Below are positions 1 through 11,640 of a stretch of DNA of 61,137 nucleotides, piece after piece (the stretch's first letter is position 1; each line of letters starts with the position of its first letter). Origin of the DNA: Welwitschia mirabilis (lineage: Eukaryota; Gnetophyta; Gnetopsida; Welwitschiales); assembly GCA_051453625.1 (NCBI GenBank), contig JBOZIK010000001.1, positions 92,779,210-92,840,346 on the forward strand, in the 5' to 3' direction. The notes beneath the pieces were generated by a model that had not been told where the DNA came from, did no database searches, and worked only from the letters and a program-made list of their open reading frames with translations. The position numbers were made by a program, and so were the translations under genes.

Positions 1-828
1 CATACCAGCGCAATCTTGATCTTGGTTATTAGCCTTTCTCTTGCATGGTACAACGTCGTTCACGCTCACCAGCACAGTGATCTTCTCCCTATCGGCTTCT
101 CCTTCTGTGCATAAATAGATTCTCTTCCTTGGTCAACAACATTCATTGAGCCCACATATACCTTGCTTAATTAGTGCTGACTCAGCCACCACATAATGCA
201 TTGAATCAGCTTACTCAGTGGATGTTGACTCAGTGTGCTCACTGGACGCTGATTTTGCCTACTCACTAGGCGTTGACTCAGCCTACACATAAAGTGATGA
301 TTCCATAGGTAATTTCTAATCAGAATGGACCCACTTCACATGGCCTACCACTTGCATAATCACCTAGGAGTTTTGTCGCCCAATTAAATTATTTTACTAT
401 ATTACCCTTTCCTCCTTATTCCTCTACATCTCCATCTTGTAACGACGGGTAGGTTTTCTTCTCCTCTATTTTCTTTTCAATGTCACTCTTCTTCTAACTG
501 TTTCCAAAATTTCTACCCACTACCTCTTTTCCTTTCCCAAGAGGGACCATTCTTTAAGTTCCTAACTTCTCTCATCTTTACTAATAAAACTATTTTTAGC
601 ACTCTCCCATCTACCTTAACCCTTGTCTTACCCTCTCCACACCTTGTGCCTTCTCCCTTAAACCCTTCTGCTACTAATCATCTTTTCTAGGTGATTCTTT
701 TCTTGATGATTTTGAATCTTTCTATCATCATAATAATTAACATTACCTAGCACTTATTACAACATTGAGGGGAAAAGGTAGCCTTAACCCTTCCACTATT
801 GAACAAGCTCTATAGCTTTCATACTAGC
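1..828. other. AT-rich flank, possible linker of a copia element
   Basis: No gene is recognised in this stretch. The first 420 bases are less AT-rich than most of the window and hold a short tandem array (listed separately). From about 590 to 690 one plus-strand frame is rich in Pro, Ser and Leu (short runs such as LVLPSPHLVPSPLNPSAT). That is the composition often found between integrase and reverse transcriptase in copia polyproteins. It lies just upstream of the RT relic that starts near 829, so it may be the decayed linker of that element. No integrase is visible. Confidence 0.35.
176..292. repeat. Degenerate tandem repeat, about 24-27 bp unit
   Basis: Three to four diverged units share a core like CTCACTAGGCGTTGACTCAGC. 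TGACTCA or TTGACTCAG recurs in most units. TGACTCA matches the plant bZIP/GCN4-type motif and TTGAC the W-box core. Any regulatory role is inference. Confidence 0.6.
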
Positions 829-2236
829 ATAATGCAATGCATCATGAAATGACTCAAATAGTTAAAACTAAGACTTGAACTCTTGTCCTGCGACCAACAC
901 ATAAACCCATAATAGGCCTTAAATAGGTATTTCATGTTAAATGTGATTAAACTGAATTTATTAAAAAATATAAAGCCTACCTTGTCACCCAAGTTTATAA
1001 TCAACGTTAGATTATAACTTTTAAGAAAGTTTTACCCTAGTCTTACAACTTGAATCAGTTAAAATCTTTTTAGCCATTGCAATCAAATTCAATGTTCAAA
1101 TTCTTCAACTTGATGTAACTTCAACCTTTTTAAATGGTTAGTTGAAAGAAGATGTATATTTGAATAGGCACAGGGTTTTATAAATCAAATTTATTAAAAC
1201 CATGTCTATCATCTTCATAAAGCTCTATATGGACTTAAGCAGGTACCAAGAGCTTGGTTCAAATAAATCGATGAATTTTTTTATAAATTTAAGTTTTAAG
1301 CACCTATCTTCTGAATCTAATATCTACAAGAAAATAAAACATGACGATTATACTTTTGTATGCCTATATGACAATGATCTGATATATTTCTCTTCTTCAA
1401 CCTTAATGAACAAAACATTCTGAAAAAAATGGAAAAGGAATTTGAGATAATTAATCTTAGTGAAATAACCCATTTCCTTAGAATTAAAATCAAGCATGAT
1501 TCCTATTTTATATATCTATACAGTCAAAGTTTATCAAGACTCTGATTGAAAAGTTCAAAATAATAACTTGTAAACCAGCTTTTACTCCACTTTCTGCTAA
1601 TATCAAACTTATAAAAGAAGATGATTCACCTACAGTTAAAGCTATCCTATACTGCTTACTCATTAAAAGCTTGTTATATCTTATAGCCACAAGACCAAAT
1701 ATTCAATTTAGTGTAAACTATTTTTCCAGATTTTTGCTGAATTTCAAACTCTCACTTTAGAAGGATGCTAAGCATTTTCTTAAATATTTAAAAAATACTA
1801 GATCTTTTGGTCTCAGATATTATAAAAATAAGAAAAACTTAGTACTCCATGCTTATTCAAATGTTGATTGGGAAGGTTGTCTTGATGATCGCAAATCTAC
1901 TACAGGTTATTGTTTCTTTTTTAGCCATTCACTTATCTCCTAGTTCTTTAAGAGATATAATACAGTAGTGATATCATCTATAGAAGCAAAATATGTTGCT
2001 CTCTTTGAAGCTGTAAAACAAGCTATCCAAATCCATTCATTGCTCCCAGAATGGGATTTCCTAATAAATCTTTAATATTTTATCAAATATCTTATTAACA
2101 AGAACTTTATCAAAATTGATCATGTGGAATCTAGTTTTGAAATAGTAGATATATTCACCAAACCTCTTGCTCACGAAGAGTTTGCTAGAATCAGGAACTT
2201 CTTGGGTATTAAAGAAGTTGACATCAAGGAATGGAC
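829..2236 (+). pseudogene. Ty1/copia pol relic: reverse transcriptase and RNase H
   Basis: This is the 3' part of a copia polyprotein. It would have copied element RNA into DNA inside a virus-like particle. The RT N-terminus is readable near 835-960 (MTQIVKTKT, then PTHKPIIGLK, a stop where the conserved Trp is expected, and VFHVKC). Next come QLDVTSTFLNG near 1100 and a KLYMDL-type stretch near 1220. The active-site YVDD has become YDND at 1367-1378. RNase H follows near 1815-2236, with YSNVDWEGCLDDRKSTTGY and a late HVESSFEIVDIFTKPLAH stretch. The frame ends at the 3' LTR. Stops and frameshifts are frequent, and gag, protease and integrase are missing upstream. The order RT then RNase H next to an LTR makes copia secure; the lineage is not determined. 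Confidence 0.9.
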
Positions 2237-2469
2237 TGTTAGGAAATGATGCCAACATAGAAAATCAAGATTCCTTGATGTTCTCAACTTCCCTTGATTT
2301 TCTTTGATTCTTCCTTTATCTCCTCTATTTTCTATTTTATTCGCTACTCAATTTGTACTTATTGAGGCTTGACCTTATAATCAAATAATAAGATGTTCAG
2401 TTGTTTATCCCGAATTCATGAATTCATTACTTCTCTTAATAAATATTAGTATCTTTCAATCTATTACCA
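2237..2469 (+). repeat. 3' LTR of the copia relic (right end approximate)
   Basis: It starts TGTTAGGAAATGATGCC directly after the end of the RNase H frame, where a copia 3' LTR is expected. The preceding AAGGAATGGAC may be a decayed polypurine tract. The right end is placed at ...CTATTACCA by analogy with the usual CA terminus. No 5' partner is in the window, so the boundary is uncertain. Confidence 0.55.
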
Positions 2470-3288
2470 GAGATTAAATTCTTTGTTATTACTATTGACT
2501 TGATGTTGTCATGGTAAATGTGAATTAGTATATTAAAGTTTTAATTAATCTCTATGAAAATAATCTGAATGAAGCTAAGTTAAAAGGGTTTTTTTAAAAT
2601 TATAACTCGCTTATTCATTTGTAAAGAAGAGTAAAATTAATTTATAAACTAAAGTAGTAAATTCTCTAAAAAATGATTACCTCTTAATGATGGTATCAAA
2701 GTACATAGTTAAAAATTTCCTTATTCTTTAAGATGTTACCTAAATAAATTTTATTAATCATGCATAACCATTTTAAACTCATGAGGGTTTTTCTTAACTT
2801 TATAAATTTGATTACCTATTTTTGCAAGGATATAATACAATATGAATCATTTATACCTTAGTAAAACAATATGGTTTAGCATTAAAATTTATCCATTATT
2901 ATAAATAAATAAAGATCTTTATATTGCTAGTTGATAACTATTAAAGAAACATTAGTGTTTTGGGAGGTAACTTATGTGTTGTTAACGTTACATGTGAAAT
3001 CAATATCCATGATATGATGTGTCTTATGCTTTAAGTAAAAATAATATTATGGTTTTGGTTATGACATCATCAGAAGAATAAGGACATAAATGGTGCTAGG
3101 GAGAAGAAGGGGGAAAAAGGAATGTGATAATGATGAATTGTAAAAGCTTTAGCACAATTAATATAAAACATCTAATACTTCATCATGCATATTAAAAATA
3201 TAAGTAATATTAGGTATATTAAAAATGAAAAATAATTCATTAAGATAGATACAGTCCATAACTGACTAAAGTCACTAAAATAGTCAGA
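2470..3288. other. AT-rich spacer, nothing recognised
   Basis: No reading frame of note and no clear repeat family. A PBS-like string TGGTATCAAA lies at 2691-2700, without a convincing LTR beside it. A purine-rich run (GGGAGAAGAAGGGGGAAAAA) occurs near 3100. Confidence 0.5.
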
Positions 3289-3583
3289 TGCTATGAAGTC
3301 TATATGAAGTCCTATGCCCTAGAAATTTAGTTAGTACTATCATAATTATACTAGTAAATATAGACTCTCAACCACTTATAAAGATGAGCTTAATAATTAA
3401 TAAGGTTATGACTTAGTAATTAATAAAAAGTAAATTCTAATGGAAAAACATTAATCCTAAATGTGTAAGTGTGAGCTTCATATGCTAAAGAGTGTGTGTA
3501 TTATTATCATGCCATGTTGTTATATAGTAACACTTGTTGCAATTTTCTTATACTACTATGTTTAAATGAAGAATCTCTTTCTA
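3289..3583 (+). repeat. 5' LTR of element F, first part
   Basis: It is homologous to 25015-25400. Shared landmarks include the TTAGTAATTAATAA stretch, the AATCCTAAATGTGTAAG stretch, and the ATTATTATCATGCCATG stretch. The LTR is interrupted at about 3583 by the poly-T end of the minus-strand LINE and resumes at about 16106. Confidence 0.7.
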
Positions 3584-3857
3584 TTATACTTTTTTTGGAA
3601 AACCAAAAGAAAAAAATAAAAATCTATTAATTCACAAAAAATTTAATTTATAAAACTAGGAGGAGTGTCCCCTTACAAAATAACTATACTATTAATAATG
3701 TGAAGATTAAAAAAAAAAGGTGAAAAAAAAGAGAAGCTACAATCTATGAGGGATGATGTAACAATAGGAAAAACCATGATCCACACTATGAAAATGAGAG
3801 ATACTAGGAGAATAAAAACTAAAATCCCTTACAACCTAGGAAGAGGCCCTAGTGATG

Positions 3858-4080
3858 TTTTTTAAACTAGTATTCTTTCAAGATCATCTGTCAGAATTTT
3901 AAAGGCTTGATTAACTTCTTTAAAGGCTTTAGCTCCTTTGGTGTACTTACTAGGATGGAGTTTGAGGATATTATTCCTAAAAATTATTTCTATGATACTA
4001 AGGGAGGCTTTATCGCTAATTTGTAGCATAAGGAAAGGGCATTTCTACAATCCTTTAATAGTGACAAAAAGGTCTATGCT
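3858..4080 (-). pseudogene. J-domain-like C-terminus of the host LINE ORF2
   Basis: The minus strand reads as one frame with a single early stop. It gives LQISDKASLSIIE, then a basic helix-like FRNNILKLHPSKYTKGAK, then AFKEVNQAFKILTDD. This is the order of a DnaJ J-domain: a helix II of the I-K-x-x-Y-R-x-x-A-L type, the HPD loop, then A-x-x-F-x-x-x-N-x-A-F-x-x-L. The HPD motif is HPS here (3949-3957). HPD is what lets a J-domain stimulate Hsp70, so this copy would not be expected to work. It lies about 270 bp from the LINE 3' end. LINE B has the equivalent frame in the equivalent position. Chance similarity cannot be excluded without a profile search, but the match extends over about 55 residues. 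Confidence 0.7.
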
Positions 4081-4280
4081 TCTGGTCTCCTCTAAGTGTA
4101 AATCCTCTATTTTGGTTTTTTGGCATAGCTCTGGCTAAGGCTCATCATGATTTTGCCATAATTCTTTATATTTTTTACTTTGCTACTCCTATGTATCTTC
4201 TCTTTTATTGAGCTCTGGATAAAACTTATCTTTCCATTTGGGCTTAAAAGGATGGTTACTCTTATCTACTCCTTAGGGAA

Positions 4281-4902
4281 NNNNNNNNNNNNNNNNNNNN
4301 NNNNNNNNNNNNNNNNNNNNNNNNNNNNNNNNNNNNNNNNNNNNNNNNNNNNNNNNNNNNNNNNNNNNNNNNNNNNNNNNNNNNNNNNNNNNNNNNNNNN
4401 NNNNNNNNNNNNNNNNNNNNNNNNNNNNNNNNNNNNNNNNNNNNNNNNNNNNNNNNNNNNNNNNNNNNNNNNNNNNNNNNNNNNNNNNNNNNNNNNNNNN
4501 NNNNNNNNNNNNNNNNNNNNNNNNNNNNNNNNNNNNNNNNNNNNNNNNNNNNNNNNNNNNNNNNNNNNNNNNNNNNNNNNNNNNNNNNNNNNNNNNNNNN
4601 NNNNNNNNNNNNNNNNNNNNNNNNNNNNNNNNNNNNNNNNNNNNNNNNNNNNNNNNNNNNNNNNNNNNNNNNNNNNNNNNNNNNNNNNNNNNNNNNNNNN
4701 NNNNNNNNNNNNNNNNNNNNNNNNNNNNNNNNNNNNNNNNNNNNNNNNNNNNNNNNNNNNNNNNNNNNNNNNNNNNNNNNNNNNNNNNNNNNNNNNNNNN
4801 NNNNNNNNNNNNNNNNNNNNNNNNNNNNNNNNNNNNNNNNNNNNNNNNNNNNNNNNNNNNNNNNNNNNNNNNNNNNNNNNNNNNNNNNNNNNNNNNNNNN
4901 NN
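4281..4902. other. Assembly gap (622 N)
   Basis: An unsequenced run within the host LINE, between the J-domain and the C-terminal region. Both edges carry TCCTTAGGGAA, so the gap flanks may overlap. Confidence 0.95.
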
Positions 4903-5895
4903 TCCTTAGGGAACAAAGCCAAACTCATTCCACTAGTTCCATCTTAGCTTGTAATGCTCTATCGCTCTCTTAAGTATTTCTTTTGCTTCTTATTTTTGGA
5001 TGTATTATACTCTTTTCTCCTTCACCTTATGTATGATGAAAGGCCTCACACGATCTCTTAACGTATCTTGGTTGCCTTTCAAATGGTCATAATAAGGCTA
5101 GAATGGTTGGACTTGTTTTTCCCCTAAGAACTTGAATAAGTAATGCAGGAAATGGATTTTATGTTCCAAATACAAAGCCTTAAGAAAATTAAAATGAACT
5201 TCTATCAATTTGAACTATAGCCTAATAATACAAAATACTTGTTTACCAATTCTACCCTTTTATCTCAAGGGGATGAAAGGACTTTTCTATGAATATGACC
5301 ATTAGATAGCTTTGAAACACCATCCTAGAAAAAATGTTGGGCTTTACTATGCCACCTAGCCCTTAAAGGAATATTCTCCCCTCTAGCTTTAACATTCAAA
5401 TGCCTAACTAGGGATTCTTCTATGAGCTTTATTTATATTCTTTTGAAGTTGATGTATTTACCCCTCCATCTTCTTTAAGAAGGGACAATGTCCATCTTTA
5501 TCTCTCATTTGAGCTTATGAAGTAGTGTTTCTTATCCCATTTCCTAGACCTTGCTCCATAGCTTTATGCACCTTTCATAGAGAGATAGACTCTTTGTCTC
5601 AAGTAAAGACATCACCCTTATTACTACTTTGATTTTAAATAAATGCCATTTTAGGTTTCTAGCTAAATATATTGAAGAGGAAGAAATTCATTATTGAATA
5701 CTATCTGATTAGGTTTAATCCCTTATTTTTTAAAACACTATACTTTTTTCTTACTTTATAATAACTCATCATTATGATAGTGAGGTATCTACTCTAAGCA
5801 CACTCATTAAATAAGTATCTAATAAACTCTGATACCACTTAATAGATAGAATAGTTGAAAGGGATTAACATCCCTCTTTTGATTATCTTTGGCTA
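4903..5895 (-). pseudogene. Host LINE ORF2, C-terminal region after RT
   Basis: The minus-strand reading is broken by stops but aligns with the same part of LINE B. Shared stretches are LLHKLK with a following acidic or polar run, then RRWRGKYINFKRI here against RRWRG and KATFI in LINE B, then ARGENIPLRARWHSKAQHFF here against VVGERILLIAK and WNASHFF in LINE B, then GVSKLS against SVSKLSSSYF. The region lies between the RT thumb and the J-domain. I do not recognise it as a named domain; many plant LINEs have a zf-RVT or RNase H domain in this position. It is likely non-functional. Confidence 0.6.
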
Positions 5896-5907
5896 AAATC
5901 TTGTTAT
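5896..5907. repeat. Target-site duplication of LINE B, left copy
   Basis: AAATCTTGTTAT, identical to 11813-11824. It sits immediately outside the poly-T that marks the LINE 3' end. Confidence 0.9.
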
Positions 5908-6189
5908 GATTTTTTTTTGAAAAAAATCAAACATTATATTAAAAGAGAAGAGTTATAAGAAGGGAAAAACTGCGCTATATTAGGGGTACAAGAAATCCAG
6001 TTGGCAAAAACTAGCCTACAAAATTCGCGAGAGCATACTGGGTACAAGGTAAAATAAGGGGTAAAAACTCCCAAAATTCTAATTTCAACATAGGACAAGA
6101 AAAGCTATGAAATAACTAATATAAATAATGAAAACCTAGGATTAATATCTCTTACTATTAGGGAATAGGTGGCCATGCTGGTGTTGGAC

Positions 6190-6440
6190 CAGAAATCATT
6201 CTAGATCATGTGTCAAAATTATAAAAGCTTGATTAACTTCTTTAAATTCCTTTGCTCCTCTCTAATTCTTATTGGGATGAAATCTAAGGGCCTTCTTCTA
6301 GTAACTCAACTTAATGAAATCCAACTGAGATCTATGGGAAATTCTTAGGATCAAGAAAAAGCATTTCTTCATTCTATAAATGGTAGTCAATAAGACTTCT
6401 CTTCTTGCATGGTTCATATCAATGTCCTCATGGGACCCTT
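6190..6440 (-). pseudogene. J-domain-like C-terminus of LINE B ORF2
   Basis: One minus-strand frame runs from about 6420 to 6200 with two in-frame stops. Short readable pieces are FFLILRISHRSQLDFIK, then KKALRFHPNKN, then GAKEFKEVNQAFIILTHDL. These match the J-domain pattern: an ILG-I-S helix I/II entry, the R-K-x-A-L helix II, the HPD loop (here HPN at 6271-6279), and helix III A-x-x-F-x-x-x-N-x-A-F-x-x-L. In bona fide J-proteins the domain docks to Hsp70 and HPD is essential. Here Asp is Asn, a single-base change. The upstream linker (6440-6800) is polar and charged (GEGKKKRSKDEN, then QENLHLEQGQESPP). The end of the domain is about 290 bp from the LINE 3' end, as in the host LINE. Confidence 0.75.
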
Positions 6441-9400
6441 GATTTTCTTCTTTAGAGGAGAAATCCGAGTGGGATTGGAAATTTATTCCCCTACTATGAT
6501 TGGAACTATTATCTTCCTTCTAAGGAGGGGACTCTTGGCCTTGCTCTAGATGCAAATTCTCTTGTTCCATACTTTGAATTAGGGTTTCTTTTGAACTGGC
6601 TCTTCTTGCATTAGGGGCGGATTCAATTCCTCTATAGAAGCCTCTCAAGCAAGGATGGAGTCACCCTCTTTGAGACTAGGGGCTTTCTAGTTTAGTCTTC
6701 CTCTTATGTTAAGAAACATTCTCATCCTTGGACCTTTTCTTCTTTCCCTCACCTAAAATGCTAAGTCTCCTCTGACGTCCTTTATTGAGGGGTATAAGGG
6801 AGGGGGGGTTGGNNNNNNNNNNNNNNNNNNNNNNNNNNNNNNNNNNNNNNNNNNNNNNNNNNNNNNNNNNNNNNNNNNNCCCAGGGCTCCCTCATCCTCA
6901 AGTTCCTTACGGCTCTCCACAACATCATAACAAGGCCTGAGTGCCTTGAGGAATCTTTCTGTTATAGCATCTAAATAAAAAAGTAAGGTAAGTTAACTTG
7001 ATTTCTTAGGTCTAAGGCCTTGAGGAAGAAAAAATGTAGTCCTAAAAACTTCAAATAATAGTTGATCTAAATGAAGTATTGGTTAATAATTTCTATGCCA
7101 AAACCCCACAGGGACAAAAGTTTCTTGTAGCTAAAATAACTACTAGATAACTTAGAGACACTTATCAGGAAGAAGTGGGAGGCATTCCATTAGTTTTTGC
7201 TATTAAGAGGATTCTTTCCCCTACCACAGGAGTATTCAACAAGTGAAAAATGGACTCTTTTATAATTTTGATTGTGGTTCATATAAAAGTGGCTTTTTAC
7301 CCTCTCCATCTTCTATAGAACGAGGTGATATCGGCCTCAAGCTCTTTTTTTAGTTTGTGCAAAAGTGCTTCCCAACCTAGGGCTGGCACCTTATCCCATA
7401 GGATAGGACACCCCTTGAATAAGATTAGGTCTAATGACCCAACTATTGGAGTGATCCCCATGGTAACCTTAATTTGAGAGTGGTACCATATAATATTTAT
7501 GGTGGTGTTTATAGGGAATGAAAAGGGGAAGCTGTTAAATATTACTTCATTTTGAGTACACCATATCTACCATAGTGTCAGACATATCCCATTTTTTAAG
7601 CATGTATCAGATGTATTCTTGGCATTGTAATAACTAGTCATTAATTTCATTAAGTCTGAGCTCCATTTTCATTGATGAAAAAGGTGTTGTACATCTTCTT
7701 GACTTGATTAGTAAATTGGAGAATTAGTTGTAGCTTAAATGCCATGTTTAAGCAATTAGTCTCTTATCAATAGATAATTTTGGTTTTTCAACTAGCATAA
7801 AATCTTGATTTTATCTAGAATTACCCTCCCCCCCTCCCCTCTCTTTAAAAAACTTTTATAGGCCTCGTTTTTCTCATATTTCTTAATGTGTATTATTTTA
7901 TTTGTGACATCATTACAGATGTTTAGTTAAATTAGGTTTCTTTTAGTATTATAGATATGTTTTCTGAGGTAGGAGACCCCTTATTCTATGCTCCATCTAT
8001 GGTACTTATAACTAATTAGATCGCTGTAATGTTAACCACTCTTGAGAATTCTTTTGAGAACTTTATGTGCTCTAGTAAGTAGACAATCCTTTGACCCATG
8101 AATTCCCTAGCCTCTTACCTCCATGGGGCAAGCAATGAGCTTCCACTTATAAAGGTAAATGCATATTTTACCTCTACCTTCCATCCAAAGGAAGTTCTTT
8201 AGAATTTTTTTATTTTTTAATTATAAATTTTTGGGGGCAATAACGGAAGCTATATACTTGAATAAAGATATCAAGTAGGTATTTGTAAGAATGATATTTC
8301 TTTAGAGAAAATAAATTTATTCTACAAAGTATTAAATTTTCTATGAATTAATTCTAGAATGAAGTTCTAGGTTAGGGACTTATACTAGTTTTTGAGAGGG
8401 ATTTCAAGGTATATGTCCTAAAGGTATCCCATTTTGGCATTTAAAATTCTATTGATTTCACTCCTTCTAGTGATGCTTTTGCCCACTATGTGACTATGAC
8501 ATTTGCAAAGAGATTCATGAAGTTCTTGATAGCTCCGGCTTGCTAGCAAGAGACTTGAATCATAATATTCATGTCATTAGTGTAGTGATTGTTAATGAAT
8601 ATTTGGCTTCCTATTTTGATTCCTGTAACTTCATTACTTTTAAGAAATCCTTGTATAACATTCATAAATAATAGAAAGAGGTATGGAGATAATGGGTCCC
8701 CTTGCCTAAACCTCTACCTACTGAATAATATTTAGATCTATGACTATTAACTTCTACTTTAAACTTAGTAAAAGCTTACATGTCTAGCCATAAATTAGTG
8801 ATGTTCGAATTAAATCCAATTTTTCTAAGAATACATCCTGAGGCTTATCAACTAATGGAATTATAAGTCTTTATAATGTTTAATTTAGCAATGAGTAAAG
8901 GAAATTATGTTTTTTAATAGAATAAATAATTTCATGAGTTAGGAGTATTTGGTCTTAGATGTATCTAAATTGGATGAAGCTAACTTGATTCTCAAAGATC
9001 ACTTTGGGAAGTGGGGGTAATACGACCCATCATTATTTTTGCAAAGATACTATATAGAATGCTACAAATGCCTATTAGTCTATAGTTTTTTAGTTTAATA
9101 GCATTCTAATTTTTAGAAATGAGGACAACCTTGGTTCTATTCATTTCCCCAGGAATGTCTTCATTATTAAAGATATCTTGAATTACATCATGAAGGTTAT
9201 CTCCTATAATAGGAAAGTAGGTCTTGAATAGCTCTACTAGTCAACCATCTAGCCTTAGAGCTCTATTGTTCTTCATGAATATCAAGGTTTTCTAAATCAC
9301 TTCTCCATTTAGAGGTTTATTTGTATTTCCTTGACTATGTCATTTTCATTTTTGATTACTTACTCCCTAATAGCAAGCCTTATTATTCTATTATTTACCC

Positions 9401-10485
9401 TGTGTTGGTTAGCTTATTAAAAGAAAAATTTGGTGTGCTTGTCTCCTTCTTGGAGTTACTTAATTCTGGATCCCCTCCAATAACGCTCCTCATTTGCATT
9501 TATTTCTTGAAGTTTCTTGAGGCATCTATATTTCCTATTGTGAAGATAGTCCTAGACTTCTCCACTTTTTTTCTCAACTTGAATTTTATGTAACTCTTTC
9601 TCTAGCTCCTTTTTTAATTTAAATATTTTCTTATCCTTTCTTCTTTGGTCTTTGATGTAAGAATTAAGAGTGTTTAAGCCTTTATAAAAGAAAGTAAGAG
9701 GGTGGATCCCATCATACTAATTTCAAATATTCTAAACTATTATTCTGGTCTCCTCTCTTATTATTTAATATTACTTCATTTGAAAGGACGCTCTAGGAGG
9801 TGTTATCACCCCTATTCTAAATTTAACTGGTCGATGGTCTGAGGCTACTCTGTTCAAACCCAACAATTTAATTGGTAGCTTTGCCATGTCCTTTCTAACT
9901 AGAATTTGATTTATCCTGAACATCACCTAGTTACTTCCCATTCTCCTATTAGACCAAATATATTTACATCCAGTAATTGGTATATCTAAAAGTGCATTTT
10001 ACATCATAAAACATCTAATGATTACTATCCCTCTGCTGTTCTAGTTTTTGCACCCTATTTTCTTCCATTAGTAAAGGCTTTAATTAAAATCCACATAACT
10101 AACTATTTGGCCTTATTCACTACTAAGATTTGAAGGTTTTTTAGCATGAAGACTTTGTCTAGTTTGTTTTGAGGACTATAAACATTTATGATGATCCATC
10201 CTTATTCCTTTAAATAATTGATAGATGATTTTTGCTGTTCTTATCTAGATCTACCTCCTTTTTTATGAGATTCATAATTCCTCCTAGACTTCCTTCTGCT
10301 ACAGAGGTGAAAATGTTCTACTACTATTAGAAGTTATCTAATTTCATGCTATCATGCATTTTCATCTCTTGTAAATACCCTAAATTGATGATAAATTTAC
10401 TAATCAGATCTATTAGGGTATTTTTCTTATAAGACGACCCTAGTTCCCTATAATTCTAGGCAAGGCACTCTACCAAATTTATTTT
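6441..10485 (-). pseudogene. LINE B ORF2: endonuclease, reverse transcriptase, C-terminal region
   Basis: This ORF nicks target DNA and primes reverse transcription at the nick. The endonuclease starts near 10485 (NYRELGSSYKKNTLIDLI, with a stop at the Trp expected before it). It ends with the APE signature ASDHRPVK (9828-9845), preceded by YIWSNRRMGSN. RT runs from about 9330: RLDG, then NRTKVVLISKN, then KLKNYRLIGICSILYSIFAK. Next come RFRQGDPLSPYLFLLF (8679-8713) and the FADD box, which has become YTND at 8573-8584. Downstream a conserved region resembles the host LINE (LLHKLKKELEADITSFYRR near 7340, then VSKLSSSYF). At least one frameshift lies near 7190. The frame continues into the J-domain below 6440. 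A 67-N gap sits at 6813-6879. Confidence 0.88.
6813..6879. other. Assembly gap (67 N)
   Basis: An unsequenced run inside LINE B, in the linker between the conserved C-terminal region and the J-domain. It follows a poly-G stretch, which may explain the break. Confidence 0.95.
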
Positions 10486-10499
10486 CATCCCTTCTTGAA

Positions 10500-11640
10500 T
10501 GCTCTTGAATATTTTTTCAACATGTCTTTAATGGTTGCTTGAAAGCTGTTGGTCATATTTTTTGTGGTTTCTCTCTTCCAAAGTATTCTATCACTGGGTC
10601 TTCTTTTCATTTGAGTTTCAGTATCATTTGACTCATCCATATTTATTTGGTTCTGAGATTGATGATTTTCTTTAGGCTTTACCTCTATTACATATTGAAA
10701 GGGGTTATATTCCTTATCTTTTTTCTTTTTTTCCTTTGGATAAACTATTGAGTTCTTGACTACTCTCTTTTTCTTATATTTATGTCAGCATTCATTTTGA
10801 TTATGTCTTATATTTCCACAAAAGGAGTACATTTATTTCTTTTTTTTGTCAATATTAATTTCCTAAACTCATCCTTTTTTTGGCCTTTTCTCTTACAATG
10901 GTTTATCTCTTCTCTGTCCTTGCATATTGTCCTTGGGCATGCCTAGCCTTTCCACAAGTCTCACATGTAATCACAAGGTTTTCATAAGTGACTTCTAGGT
11001 TGTATGTACCTCATTTGGATCTAAATTTTACAAATTAAATTCTCTTTATTTATTTAATGCTAATCTAGGCATAACATCTTACCACCACTAATGTCATTTG
11101 TTTTACAGTAATTCTATTTAGTTTTATTATCTCTTTAAACTAAGAAGTGATTTTCCTCAGAAGATCTTCAAACTTGTATAGATGAATTCATATAGACAAC
11201 TTTTTTAATATATTTAGCTTAGATTGTATCCTTCATGTCCATTTGGCTAAGGCTAGCCCTCTCATTCTAAAGAACCCTGGTTTCCTAACTATAACTTCAT
11301 GTTGATCCTATTCATTATAAAGTTAAAAAAGAACTACTCCTTTTGGCATGGCTATTACCTCAACTTTACTAACCCCTAGCTATTTAGTGGCTACTCGTTC
11401 TCTAATAAGATTGAGTCTCAGCCTTGGACTAGATGAAACAAACTTGCTAATCAAATTATATTGAAGTTTCTTTTCTAGTTTAGAGCATGCATCTTCATCT
11501 ATGTTTAAAATTAGGGTTTTTGCCTCCTTGGAGAATTGGGTCTTCTTCATTTCAAGGACAAGAGTCCTACTTGGAGAACTGAGTCTTCTCCATTTTAAGG
11601 GAAAAATTCCTACTTTAAGTCTTGTTATGAATTAACTTTA
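10500..11640 (-). pseudogene. LINE B ORF1: DUF4283-like domain and zinc knuckles
   Basis: This is the ORF1 nucleic-acid-binding protein typical of plant L1 elements. A DUF4283-like domain reads from about 11555 to 11215 on the minus strand: AKTLILNIDEDACSKLEKKL, then PRLRLNLIRERVATK, then VEVIAMPKGVVLF, then KPGFFRMRGLALAKW. Two CCHC-like knuckles follow: CETCGKARHAQGQY at 10921-10966 (last Cys now Tyr) and YSFCGNIRHNQNEC near 10785-10830. The C-terminal stretch is basic and Lys-rich before ORF2 begins near 10485. Stops are scattered, so it is a relic. The family assignment rests on the domain order and on agreement with the host LINE copy. Confidence 0.85.

Noticed and set aside
2691-2700. 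PBS-like TGGTATCAAA in the spacer after the first copia LTR
   Set aside because: No CA-terminated LTR or related repeat could be defined upstream of it.
4180-4947. Long apparent ORFs on both strands
   Set aside because: Their length comes from the 622-N gap; real sequence contributes only the ends.
5827-5837. Perfect reverse-complement PBS core (TGGTATCAGAG on the minus strand)
   Set aside because: No LTR ends beside it, and the host LINE continues on both sides once LINE B is removed. Probably chance.
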